Below are positions 1 to 10,397 of a DNA stretch of 64,000 nucleotides, one piece after another. Position numbers and translations under genes: made by a program. The stretch comes from Cephalotus follicularis (Eukaryota > Streptophyta > Magnoliopsida > Oxalidales > Cephalotaceae). The notes below the pieces were generated by a model, which ran no database searches, was not told where the DNA came from, and saw only the letters and a program-made list of their open reading frames with translations. Where the stretch lies: positions 299,495 through 363,494 of the forward strand of contig BDDD01001646.1 in NCBI GenBank assembly GCA_001972305.1, in the 5' to 3' direction. Numbering within the stretch: the first letter of the stretch is position 1; every line of letters starts with the position of its first letter.

Positions 1-2126
1 CCTCCACTCCATATGAGCTTTGGAATAATCAAAAGCCCAATTTTAATCATTTGCGCCCATGGGGAGCAGCAGGATATGTTCACAGTATTTCTCATAGATT
101 TGGAAAGTTAGGACCTAGGGCTAGAAATCATATCTTTATAAGATATTCTGATAGCTCAAAAGTTTATGTGATATATGGTGAACATCCAGATGGAGGAGGA
201 ATGACAGAGGTCGAATCACGTGATGTTATTTTCCTTGAAAATGAATATTCAAGTTTGGGTGAGACTTCTAAGAATATAGACCTCTTTGAGTGGGAGCATC
301 CTACCATCATTAGGCGAGGGTGGGGTAAATATTCATTATCTGATTGCTAATGATAATAGGAGTGATCTCCAATTCAGTGGGAGTATACCAGATAATAAGA
401 GTGTATCACCACAGAATATTCAGGATTCTCAAGTGCGTAAAAGCAAACATGGGAACATTCCTCATCGTCATTTTGAGATTGAGGGGACTAAAATTCTCAT
501 ATGTGTTATATCCAGTGAGGATGAGCCTGCTTCTATCAAGGAAGCACTTTCTTCACATGCTAGTGATGAGTGGAAAGTAGCTCTGCAAGAAGAGCTTGAT
601 TCTATGGCCAAGAATAATGTTTGGGAGTTAGTTGATCTACCACCAGGGCGTAAGGCCATTGGAAATAAATGGGTCTTAAAGATCAAACACCAAGCAGATG
701 GATCAATTGACAAGTACAAGGCACGCCTAGTGGCAAAAGGTTATACCCAAATGCAGGGTATAGACTATGAAGTTACATTCTCCCCAGTGGTGAGAATTGC
801 TTCTCTTCGCTTGATCCTTGCTATTGTGGCACAGCGGGATTTAGAGCTTTACCAGATGGATGTTAAGACAGCTTGTCTCAATGGAGAGCTAGATGAAGAG
901 ATCTATATGACTCAACCAGAAGGTTTTGAGGTCAAAGGACAAGAGCGCAAAGTTTTCCGCCTTAAACATTCTATTTATGGTCTTAAACAAGCATCTAGAC
1001 AGTGGAATTTGAAGTTCCATAATTTCATTACTTCTATTGGTTTTGAAATGATGGAGGAAGACCACTGCGTTTATATATCACATGATATGGTCACTGAGGA
1101 TCATTCCATGTATATAAAGAAATCAAAAGAGAAAGTTCTTATCCTTGCTTTGTATGTAGATGACATTCTCTTAGCTGGGAATGACATGGATTTAATTGTA
1201 GCCACACAGAAATAGTTGTCTTATACTTTTGAGATGAAAGACATGGGGGAAGCGAGCTATATGCTCGGGGTTAAAATAATAAGAGATCGTTCAAAGAGAC
1301 TTATAGGTTTGTCTCAAGAAACTTACATAAAGAAGATCATTGAGCGATTCGCATGCATAACTCTAAACATGTTGATACCCCAATTGAAAAAGGATCTACT
1401 TTAAGCTTGGATTAATGTCCTAAGTATAATGAAGAAAAGAATAGCATGTCCAAGGTACCATATGCTGCTACAGTAGGGAGTCTGATGTATGCTATGATGT
1501 GTACACGACCCGACTTTTGCTATACAGTTGGCATGGTCAGTCATTATCAGAGTAATCTAGGAGAAGCTCATTGGATAGCTGTTAAGAGAATACTGTGATA
1601 CCTTCGTGGTACAGCTGACCTCATCTTATGTTATCATGGAGGTGACTTAAGACTGAGAGGTTACAGTGATGATGATTGGGCTAGTGATAGAGATGGTAGA
1701 AAGTCCACTTTAGGGTATGCATTCATACTTGGTGGTGGTGCTATCTCATGGAGCAGTAAAAAGAAAACTTGCATTTCCCTCTCTACAATGGAAGCAGAAT
1801 ATGTGGCTTGTTCTTCAGCGGTTCAAGAAGCTGTATGGCTGAGAAGATTTTTGCAGCGATTAGATGTCACAGCCTATTCCAAAGGGCCTGTTCTTATGTA
1901 CTGTGATAGTACGACTGCATTGGCATATGTTAGGGATCCCAAATACCATGGGAAGACCAAACATATTGATATTCGTTATCACTTCATTAGACACATGGTA
2001 GCACGTGGTGAGGTGATCTTGCATCATATCTCTACTGGCATGATGGTGGCTGATCCCTTGACTAAGCCTATTGTTAGAGATGTGTTTCTTTCTCATGCTA
2101 GAAACATGAGATTATGTAGGATTTAA
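1..2126 (+). pseudogene. Copia-A pol remnant (integrase end, RT, RNase H)
   Basis: Codes in pieces for the end of integrase (about 1-350), reverse transcriptase (about 480-1400) and RNase H (about 1500-2126) of a Copia polyprotein. Visible RT signatures are the block with MDVKTACLNGELDEEIYM and the catalytic YVDDILLAGND. RNase H shows MEAEYVACSS and ends in HARNMRLCRI before TAA. The frame is broken by a frame change near 286-350, a stop at 1213-1215 just after the YVDD block, a frameshift giving a stop near 1402, and a damaged segment 1405-1787. Copia-B shows the same order of domains. It would have supplied cDNA synthesis and integration for the element; it cannot now. Confidence 0.88.
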
Positions 2127-2566
2127 AACATGTGTTTGTTAATATTTGTATTAACTTGTATGATGACAAATGTAAATTATAGTCATTCCTAATATAATTA
2201 TGTGTGGTTTATTATGGAATAATTCTTTTATACACATTCTTATAAAGATGTCACCAGACTTGATTTGACCTACTCACACAGGTAAATCACCTTGGCGCTA
2301 AGATAGTGAGCAAGTTGAGACGTTTAAAGTTTTATCTCCCAGAAGTTTATTAAACTTATATTATATACTGTACATCGCCTTAGTTAGAGCTAAGATAAGA
2401 CCTACATACTTGGTCGATCAGGGAGTATCACCGCAACTCCATGTAGCCTGTCTATAGCTGAATATGAGATTTCAGACAATACTTTGAGATAGTAATTGTG
2501 CTGGAAAACTCAGGTTAGAGGCTTGAATAGTGACTAGACCAAGATTCATATGTCGTTTTCTGATCT
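1..2566 (+). mobile_element. Copia-A: truncated Copia LTR retrotransposon
   Basis: The 3' half of a Copia element in forward orientation, cut off on the left by the window edge. It is the same family as Copia-B (16227-23443, reverse strand): the proteins are near-identical where both are open, and the untranslated stretch after pol (2127 to about 2564) matches 17280-17711 in reverse complement. The element stops inside that untranslated region and runs straight into Gypsy-A DNA, so its 3' LTR is missing. Ancient and non-functional. Confidence 0.9.
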
Positions 2567-2568
2567 TC

Positions 2569-4395
2569 AATGAACACTACAATAAACTAATCCAAATACT
2601 GTCAGAACACTCGGTTCATCAGGTCCATGAAAGCCGCAGGAGCATTAGTCACACCAAAAGGCATAACTAAGAACTCATAATGGCCATACCTCGATCTGAA
2701 AGCCGTCTTCGGAATATCCTCCGGTCTGACTTTCAACTGGTGGTAGCCCGATCTCAAGTCGAGCTTAGAAAACACTGTCGCTCGTCTAAGCTGGTCAAAC
2801 AGCTCGTCAATGTGCGGTAGAGGGTACTTATTCTTCACTGTAACTTTATTGAGCTGTCGGTAGTCAATACACATACGGAGATCCATCTTTCTTCTTGACA
2901 AAGAGAACAGGTGCTCCCCAGGGTGAAGCACTAGGTCTTATAAAGAAAGGAAGGTACTCAGGCCTCAAACCAACATGGGAGACAAAATGTAATGCAATAA
3001 ATGAATGGGATGAACCCGGATCAATAAGAACCCGTGCTGGAAGCTGAAAGAGTCGAATGGTACCTCCAATCACAACATCTGACCCTGCTGCAGCACTCGG
3101 TTCCATAGCAAACACTCTAGCCTGACTGTCAGAGCAGAACCCATAGGCTGCTTCCCCCTGGACTGCAAAATCCCACGGGAAGAAGACGGTACACTAGTTG
3201 TCAGTCCTGGTGGAGGCGGTGCCCGTGGTGTCTGATCAAATCCTCTAGGACGAGAACTCCGAGGACAATCTCTAGCAATGTGGTCGGGACCACCACAAAC
3301 CAAGCAATGGCCCAAGAACCATCTACAATTCTCAGAAGTATGGTTGGTCTTCTGACAATGCACACAAGTAACCGTAGCACTCTGATTACCACTCTCAAAA
3401 AGTCTGGAGGGTGTACCCTGACTAGGTGCTGAAGATCGGCCTCCTCGACGTGCGTTCCTCGATCTACCTCTCCTCTGGGAACGGGATAGATTCCCGCTAT
3501 CCTGATTGCTACCCTGAGAACCAGGTGAGGGGTTACTATCAGTCTTCTGTGGTTTAGCACTGCCACTGTCACTACCACTCTGCCAAGAAGAGGGAGTAGG
3601 CCTGGTACGGGCTACATCCCTAATCAGTTTAGCCTCAGCTGCAATATCCTCAAGCTGCATAGCTCGGGAAGAAATATCTGATATGGAGGTCAACCCCAAG
3701 GGAGTCAATTGCCTCCTCAAATCCAATCTCAGTCCCCAAAGGAACTTCTTTGCTCTACGCTTTTGGCCTTCCACTAAGTATGGAGCAGATCAGGCTAACT
3801 GCATGAATCTTGCCTCATACTCAGCAACTGTCATGCCTCCTTGTACCAAGTTAGCAAATTCAATCTCCCTTCTGTCTATCTCTACTTGAGGGTAGTACCT
3901 TGCATTGAATTCTCTTTTGAAGGCATCCCAAGAGCGGACTGTACCATTTCTTGTCCAATCTGTATTAACCATAGCCCACCAGTGCTCAGCTTCTCCTTGG
4001 AGCATATACACTGCCAATACCAATCTTTGTTCATCATCACATCCCATGACCTCAAAGATCTTTTCCAGATGGATTAGCCAAGACTCAGCAAGGGTAGGAT
4101 CAGGGAGTCCTACAAATGCTGGAGGCTGCAACTTTAAGAAACGGCTCAACATGTCTTCCCTCCTTGGTCTACGTTCCACTCTAGCCTGATGGCCTCCTAT
4201 CAGAGTATGCATTTGTGACATAGTGGCACACAATTGTCTCCAAACCTCAAGGTCAGCACCCGCGGGTGGAGCATTAGGATCATACTCTAGAAAAGCATTA
4301 CCAGGAGCCGGTTCATCATCAACAGGAACAGGGGCAGGAGCAAGGGAAGGAGCATTCCTTCCACCCCGTCGGCCACGCCTTCCTCTGTTTTCCAT
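2569..4395 (-). pseudogene. Gypsy-A gag-pol remnant
   Basis: Gag starts at ATG 4395-4393 with [14 protein letters not shown], the same start as Gypsy-B (54223). Gag core runs to about 3790 ([20 protein letters not shown], then the WWAMVNTDW block). After a stop and frame change, 3774-3070 carries the rest of gag with a zinc knuckle ([14 protein letters not shown], then CLVCGGPDHIARDC). The protease start ([16 protein letters not shown]) lies near 2980-3060. Next comes a deletion junction at about 2941, then RT from FVKKKDGS to MNRVF (about 2930-2602). Several stops and frameshifts. Non-functional. Confidence 0.87.
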
Positions 4396-4556
4396 TACTA
4401 TAAGAGACAACAATGGGATGATCAGATGCAATCACTTTCAATTCCAATATCAATCTCTTTTCCAATAACAATAACATGAATAAGCAAGAACACATATCAT
4501 GCAAATCCATTCAGTCAATCTCAATCAACGCATTTATATACTTAGCTAGCAGGCCG

Positions 4557-4584
<28 letters not shown>
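4557..4584. repeat. (GA)14 microsatellite at the LTR collapse point
   Basis: Fourteen GA units lie exactly where Gypsy-A lost most of its LTR. The Gypsy-B LTR has shorter GA-rich runs at the matching place (56565-56600), so slippage or recombination at GA tracts is a plausible cause. Confidence 0.9.
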
Positions 4585-4589
<5 letters not shown>

Positions 4590-4812
4590 AATGGGAAATA
4601 TGAGAGTAAGGAGAGAAAGAATTGACTTATATAGTCAATTCGATCAACTCTCCAAAACTCGGCCCAAAATCCCGACTATACATGCATGCGATCAATACAA
4701 TATCAATAGGTACAAGAATACCTCAATTCAATCCAGTTCAGTACGGTCCAATACGGTGCAATACGGTACGATGTATGCATGAACAGTACCAAAGGGAATT
4801 CGGGTCGTCACA
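4557..4812 (-). repeat. Gypsy-A LTR remnant (outer end only)
   Basis: Matches the outer end of the Gypsy-B right LTR (about 56570-56828), including the short tandem motif around ACGGTCCAATACGGTGCAAT and the terminal TCGTCACA. The inner about 2.2 kb of the LTR and the primer-binding site are replaced by a (GA)n run that abuts the gag leader (AGGCCG, 4551-4556). Confidence 0.82.
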
Positions 4813-5234
4813 ATGATGCATCATGTGGTTTTTAGAAAATTTTGGTTACATGAAGAAGGGAAACAAAAACGTCCACTTGCATGCTTTCCATGCATGCCAA
4901 TCTTTAGATAATGGCAGTTTGGTCACCACTGCTGCTATTGTCATTATCATGCTCCTTTATGTTGTTTACCTATGTGTTATCATGCTTAACAATATCACTA
5001 CTAGTTAAGGATGGCATGCATGTTAGATTATGATTATGCATCTTCGGTTGACGATTTTGTTAAAAGGGGGGTGGAGGGGAAGTTGTTTGCTCCCAAACCT
5101 GTTGGCTCCCAAACTAGTTGGCTCCCAAACTAGTGGGACAATACATGGTGCAAGGGTATGATGTATGTCTAGTAAAGAGAGAGACCAATCTCAATCACTA
5201 CATATTCTACAGTGAAATCCCATTTGCTTTTTTA
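4813..5234. other. Unassigned flank with a 16-bp tandem repeat
   Basis: No gene is recognised. At 5085-5132 a 16-bp unit (GTTGGCTCCCAAACTA) is present three times in tandem, the first copy with three changes. A G-rich stretch (GGGGGGTGGAGGGGAAG) lies just before it. The short reading frame at 4823-5008 has no recognisable similarity. Confidence 0.6.
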
Positions 5235-5516
5235 GTACCCCTCAACTTTTCTAATGACATAACATGGTAAAGTGATAGTTCAAATCCCAAACCCTAGTAT
5301 TAGGGATCGAATCTGGTCTTCCAGATGGTAATGCAATGCATTATTAAAGCATCTCGTATTATTGGATCACATATATTTACAATTAATCGCAATTTAAATG
5401 CATGATATAAATGTTTAGTTTTTCCTCATTGAATGACCAACATAACTAAATGAAATTTTCTTATTGAGATCATCAGAGAAATTTAAGTTATTGTTGGGCA
5501 AAGAAACTAAGTTTTG
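5235..5516 (+). pseudogene. NAC-a: intron 1 tail of a degraded NAC copy
   Basis: Resembles, in the same gene orientation, the end of NAC-c intron 1 (46710-46620 plus 35987-35815, reverse strand) and of NAC-b intron 1 (29115-29317). Shared landmarks are GACATAACATGG, AACCCTAGTATTAGGGATC, GGTAATGCAATGCATTATTA and AAATTTAAGTTATT. It runs to the region where exon 2 should start (AAAGAAACTAAG in place of AGAGAAACTGAG) and then diverges, so exon 2 is missing. Together with 7464-7547 this marks a fourth, mostly erased NAC copy. Confidence 0.65.
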
Positions 5517-6827
5517 TATGCAAATTTCAGTTTAAAGTTAAGTTACATTTTATAGTCCACAATATGGTATGAGAATCATCTAATCACAAGTTTCTTTTTA
5601 AGTTCACTAGGACGGAGGAAGAGATCAATCTTTTGGGAGATGGATATGAGAAACCAGAGTTTAAAGAGAGGACATGGATGCTACCAGAACACGTTTTGCA
5701 TCTGGTTAGTAAGCCATCATGCCATGTTGTCTAATATTTCATTTCTAGGTTTGTTTAGGGAGCTACACCAATAAAGGCTTGCCATTAGTTTCCTTACATT
5801 TGAGATCATTTTTTGCAGGCCGTGAATTTCAAGAAGCTTGTGTATGAAGAAGTTTTCAAGCTATTTAATTGATATATTATGGGGATACAGATGTCTAAAA
5901 CGCTTCTGGGCAAAGTCGACCAAGTACTGAAGAAGTGATTAAGAAATAGCATTACCTTGAATTCATTGTCAATGTACACCATTTGTTTGTTATATTTTTA
6001 TTGTTTAAAACTTGTGTTTTGAGGATAGGCGATGCGATACAAGATTCACAAAGAACAATTAAGTGCGCTATGATGATTGGTTTTTTGGATGGCCAATTGA
6101 TCTGTTTTTGTGGTGATTGTTGTAACCATTGTGAGTCTAAAGTTTGTTCGGAGGTTAACAGTTTCCCTTTCAAAAAAATGGCAAAGCCTTTTCTATATTT
6201 TTGAGCAGCTTGTCGTTTACATTCAGGTGCTTTTATTTAAAGTTATACTAAAGAGTATACTTGGTTTCCAAAATATATTTGGTTTTACTTTCAGGTGCCT
6301 ACACAAATATGTTTGGTTTCCAAAATGTATTAGTTTTTTTCATGCTTCGCATTATCTGGAAGTACATACTATGTCCATCATTAAGTATCAAATATGTGAA
6401 TTAAAAGTTGTAAAAAATCACAATCAAATGACTAAAATTCATGACAATTCGCCTACACATATGGAAGTGTTAGTCCACAATATCACTTTTGTACACTAAG
6501 AAAGATCCAGTGCCTGTATTAGTGGATGCTAATGCCTTTCCAGCTGCAGTTGGTTAACAGAATGCTAGTTGAGATCTTTCAAGAAAAACTCCTCCTGGAT
6601 TTAAGACATAAGAGCATAGCCAAGAGAAAGAAGAAATCATCTTCTATACTAATTAATGACCACCCCACAGTAAACTCAGGCTATCATTGAAAAAATCAAT
6701 TAGTCACAGTTCCATCCATGTTTTATCATGAGGCTAACAATCTCATTTAGTTTGCTTTGACCACTAATCTCCTTCTCATTTCAGTAGTTTAATTTGTATT
6801 AGTTGTTTAAAATATAAACAAGAATAA
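5517..6827. other. Unassigned region with two exon-like pieces
   Basis: No family is recognised. Forward-strand pieces at about 5608-5705 (reading TEEEINLLGDGYEKPEF) and 5819-5871 (AVNFKKLVYEEVFKLFN, then a stop) are separated by a stretch with a GT start and a TTTTTTGCAG end, so they could be two exons of a gene fragment. The rest (5872-6827) is AT-rich with scattered short frames and nothing I can support. Confidence 0.3.
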
Positions 6828-7202
6828 CTATATTGACAGTTTGGGATTTTTCCTTACAGCATCGAGCAATTGCTTTCCAATGCTTCTTCTTCTTTTAGAG
6901 GGAGCAACCCTGATTTCCCTAATGCCATATACAGCATGAACAGCTTCATCTTCACATATGATTGCTCTGTTGTGATTCTTATCTAACAACTTTGGATAAT
7001 TGACAGAAGGGAATCTTTTCATGACTTCCCTTTGTAGTTCAACTTCCCCGAATTGCAGGGTGGTTGAGTTTGGTCATTTTTCCTTTCTAGTAGCTCTGTT
7101 AGTTTTTCCATACTCTGCTTGTGAGAGGACCTTGAATGCAAGTTTTATCGCATCTACAACTACACAGCCAGCGATCCTTTGAGAGGAAATAAACATGTAT
7201 AC
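6828..7202 (-). pseudogene. CTF7/ECO1-type cohesin acetyltransferase fragment
   Basis: A one-exon fragment of a plant CTF7/ECO1 (ESCO) protein, the nuclear lysine acetyltransferase that acts on the cohesin subunit SMC3 in S phase. It begins after an acceptor-like TTTGCAG at 7203-7209 and reads VYMFISSQRIAGCVVVDAIK, then LQFGEVELQREV, EDEAVHAVYGIREIRVAPSK and RRRSIGKQLLDAVRK. The last blocks correspond to the acetyl-CoA-binding part of the ESCO acetyltransferase domain. One in-frame TGA (plus-strand 7074-7076) interrupts it, and it runs into a stop at 6828-6830 where the normal protein would continue. The zinc finger and other exons were not found. It sits reversed inside degraded NAC-a. Confidence 0.75.
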
Positions 7203-7463
7203 CTGCAAACAATACCATAGCAGCAACATTGAAATATGCAGTAAACATATCAATTCCTATATTTAACAATGGAAACAATTAGGAATTCAAACATTGTTCG
7301 ACATCTAAACAATCAAATTTCTAGAAATTAAATATAGCAAAATGAATTTGAAAACTGAAATTTAGAAGGCTAATACAGAACATGTATTTGGAAACCAATG
7401 AAAGTGATAATATGTATTCCATAAATCGCTTGAAAGGTAAGCACAATCAGTTTACCTTACATA

Positions 7464-7547
7464 GCTGATGCTACATATGATAACTATACGATTGAACCCT
7501 CTAGTAATGATGATTTGTTCGATTTCATAAGCAAGAGAGTTAAATGA
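7464..7547 (+). pseudogene. NAC-a: C-terminal codons of the NAC copy
   Basis: Reads ADATYDNYTIEPSSNDDLFD, then FISKRVK and a TGA stop at 7545-7547. The same tail is found at the end of NAC-b exon 3 (31690-31773) and, reversed, in NAC-c. The sequence after the stop, to about 7900, matches 32150-31815 in reverse complement, so it is the shared 3' flank. Everything between the intron 1 tail (5516) and this point has been replaced or lost. Confidence 0.72.
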
Positions 7548-8115
7548 AGTCACAATAACAAATGGTGATCTGGAGTAGGACCTTTGGTTTGCTAACCACA
7601 TGGTTTGGTTCTTGGATGAAACTTTCTGTTCATTTTTCTTTATTTGAATAAACCAATAAAAATCCCCAGAAATTTTTGGAATTATGCTTATCCCCAATGC
7701 AATATAAAATTGTTGTACTAACTATGTCGAGAATAATCTCATACATTCTTAAAAACTTATTTTCGCTTCAAAAATTTAGCAATGGAGGAAAACATGGAGC
7801 AATATCATGGAAACCAAAGAAACAACACGGACGATGACACACAAAACAATCCTAACATGGGTCCTTCCTTCTACATACAGCATGGCTCATGATGATCATG
7901 CAGACATGATGATCATTGTAGTATAAAATATATCTTGATAGTTATCACCTTCTTGGTTAATGTGGTCCCATTAAATCTTTCAATCACGTTTCTAATACAA
8001 CTGGGTATCTAATCCCTTTCTAATACAACTTGGTATCTATCACTTTGAGACGAACATAGTAAACATTAAATCTCCCAATCATTACCCTCTACAGACCCAT
8101 ATATATATATATATA

Positions 8116-8162
<47 letters not shown>

Positions 8163-8192
8163 AAGGTAGATAGGGCGTCATAATTAACGTCA
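7548..8192. promoter_or_regulatory. NAC-a 3' flank leading into the NAC-b promoter
   Basis: 7548 to about 7900 is the conserved 3' flank of the NAC copies. From about 7980 the sequence (CTAATACAACTGGGTATCTA, CACTTTGAGACGAACATAG) resembles the NAC-d upstream region at 58590-58640, so this is the distal NAC-b promoter, separated from its start codon by Tat-A. An (AT)n run lies at 8099-8160. This layout places NAC-a and NAC-b head to tail. Confidence 0.55.
8099..8160. repeat. (AT)n microsatellite
   Basis: About 60 bp of nearly pure AT dinucleotides with a single C interruption. Confidence 0.95.
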
Positions 8193-8197
8193 CTTAT

Positions 8198-8739
8198 TGA
8201 TATGGAAAAAATCATTTTTCAAGCATAAAGACACATGCGCAGGGAAAGAATGACAGATGTCGCTCCAAGGCCTGGGCACGTGGCATGCCATCACATCAAC
8301 GTGGGAAAAGAGACTGGCATGTCGTCACACCCCCCCAATACATTAATGGGCTGGCGGCCATAGCCACCTAATCTAGAGGATATCAGGGGAAATGCCAGGA
8401 CCACTGACACCTTTCCCCTAGGGGCAACCAACTCCTGATTAGATGCTCGTCAGTCACTGGGATACCTATAAATACCAGTTTCACAGTCATTACAAAGGTC
8501 AACCATTTTCTAGCACTCAAAGAACCCCAATATACTCTGTGCAACTACTAACTAGAGCATCGGAGTGTCCTCGGGAGAACAACCTCCTGGACATTCTGCC
8601 TTTCTCTTTTGCTTGTGCAGGGATCACCAGCCATCACCAAACACCATTTCCCTTTCTTGGACAGATTCCAGCGTCTCCCTAAAATAAATCAAGCCCTTAC
8701 ACGTGAGGTACTGTTGAAGGAAAGATTTCTGCATCAATA
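8198..8739 (+). repeat. Tat-A 5' LTR
   Basis: Starts TGATATGG and ends TTCTGCATCAATA, where the final CA has probably mutated to TA (Tat-C LTR1 ends CATCAACA). It contains the block around GGAGTGTCCTCGGGAGAACA that is shared in divergent form by the Tat-B, Tat-C, 57212-57817 and 63530-64000 LTRs. A putative primer-binding site follows at 8740. Confidence 0.85.
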
Positions 8740-8784
8740 GTTAGCGTCGTATGTGGAAAGCGCAGCAAAAAGCCATTTAGAATC

Positions 8785-10380
8785 ATGCCTCCGAGGAAGA
8801 ACGTTAACAACCACTCCACAGTAGGTGGAAGCCAACATGCGGCTGGGAACAACCCAGCCCAAACTAGTCAAGTTGCCATGAACGCCGAGCAAGCTCCTGT
8901 TACGGGGGCGCAGTTCAACCGACTGATCCAAGGGGTGGAACACCTCACCAATTTGCTGGTCACCACTTTGGCCAACTGACAACAGGCCGGACCTACAGTG
9001 GTGGAGGTTGGGCACCCCCGAGGTGCCAGGCGAAACTCGCTGAGGGGAGACGAATGTCCCCCTAGGCGATCAGGGGATAATCTTCCCCTGGGGAGGAGAC
9101 CTGAGATCGATGTATCTCAGAGGGCATAGTCCTCAACTGCCCGGGATCAACCCAACGATCCCAGAGGAGTGAGTCCTGAGCACCAGCTAATGGAAGTGGA
9201 TCCCCAAGAAGAGGCCAGGGGCGCGGAGGAGGTACGAGTGCGCTCCAATGCTTCGCGTAGAGCGGGAGTGGGAGCGGGGCAGGGGAGCAGGCACGACCAC
9301 ACTGCCACTCTGGCTGGGGGGTCACATGTTTCTAGCAGGGCCAGGAACATTGAAGACGTGGAGCAAGCGATAAACAGAGGTCTTGCAGAGGGGGAGAAAA
9401 GGCTCCAAGGAGCCAAGAACCCAAGGGGATATCTGGTGGAGGTACATAACCTCAGCACCCATCCATTCACAACCAAGATCATGACGGAGCGTATCCCCAG
9501 TGGATTCCGGCTCCCTAGCCTTGACAAGTATGATGGGTCCATGGATCCCCTCCAACATGTGCACACCTACATCCAAACCATGTTGGTGCACCAGGCCTCA
9601 TACGCCACACTTTGCCGAGGGTTCCGGGTAACGTTGACTGGAGCTGCCCAGTCATGGTTCTCAACCCTGGCTCAGAAGTCAGTGGAGGAATTTGATCAGC
9701 TTACGGAACTGTTTGTCACCAAATTCCTCAACAGCACCAATCAGATGAGGAACTCCACCACCTAATCAATGTGGTGTAGGGGAGAGACGAGTCACTGAGG
9801 GACTACATCACCAGGTTCAACAAGGAGTCTCTCACGGTGAAGGACCTGGAGCCATCTTTTTCCATGGCAGCACTGAATAACGACCTGAGGAACAACTCCT
9901 CTTTTACTTTCTCCCTTTTGAAGAGGCCCGCCGTGGATATGGCTGACCTACTCAGGAGAGTAGAGAGATATGTCAATGCGGAGGAAGAGATGGCGGCTAG
10001 GAAACAAAAAAACCCCTGGTCGGGCCATCAGGAGGAGAGAGGGGAGCATTCACGAAATGCTCCCGAGAAGAAGGAAAAGAAGAGGGAGAGGTCATACCTG
10101 ACCAAGGACGACCTCAGGAACAAGCTTTCCAGGAGGGAGGGCTCGACCCAGGGAGGGGCACCAATCCCATCCTACAACAATTTTGCCCCCCTCCTGGACA
10201 CAAGTACCAGGATACTTTCCGTGGAGCAGGACAAGGTCCCCATTCAGTGGCTTGAAAAGTTGAGGTCCCCAGCAGAGAAAAGGGACGTGGAAAAATAGTG
10301 CCGGTACCATCGTGACCATGGGCACGACACCGAGGAGTGCAGGCAGCTGAAGAATCAGATTGAGGACCTGATCCAACGGG
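8785..10380 (+). pseudogene. Tat-A gag
   Basis: Capsid/nucleocapsid gene of a Tat-type element. It starts MPPRKNVNNHSTVGGS at 8785; a stop at 8977-8979 ends the first open stretch. The gag core is open at 9169-9765 (ERIPSGFRLPSLDKYDGSMD, then GAAQSWFSTL), and a stop or frame break follows. It continues at 9837-10298 (FSLLKRPAVDMADLLRRVER). A further stop near 10297 precedes a zinc-knuckle-like block (CRYHRDHGHDTEECRQLKNQ), giving at least three breaks. Gag would package the element RNA in cytoplasmic particles. Tat-B carries a homologous, also broken gag. Confidence 0.85.
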
Positions 10381-10397
10381 GACATCTGCGCAAGTAT

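Larger units (their letters stand above)
2567..4812 (-). mobile_element. Gypsy-A: collapsed chromovirus-type Gypsy element
   Basis: A heavily deleted relative of Gypsy-B (47466-56828) in reverse orientation. It contains, from right to left, only the outer about 256 bp of an LTR (4557-4812, ending TCGTCACA), the gag leader, gag, part of the protease region and the first part of RT, where it breaks at about 2567 against Copia-A. Compared with Gypsy-B it lacks about 2.2 kb of LTR plus the primer-binding site, about 550 bp around the protease/RT boundary, and everything after RT. No target duplication can be tested because its left end is lost. Confidence 0.85.

Noticed and set aside
3201..3578. 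125-codon frame on the minus strand within Gypsy-A, and its counterpart at 53128-53406
   Set aside because: An alternative frame of the gag zinc-knuckle region; valine/arginine-rich with no family similarity.
8434..8682. 79-codon frame in the Tat-A 5' LTR
   Set aside because: Lies wholly in the LTR before the primer-binding site; the equivalent frame is not kept in the other Tat LTRs.
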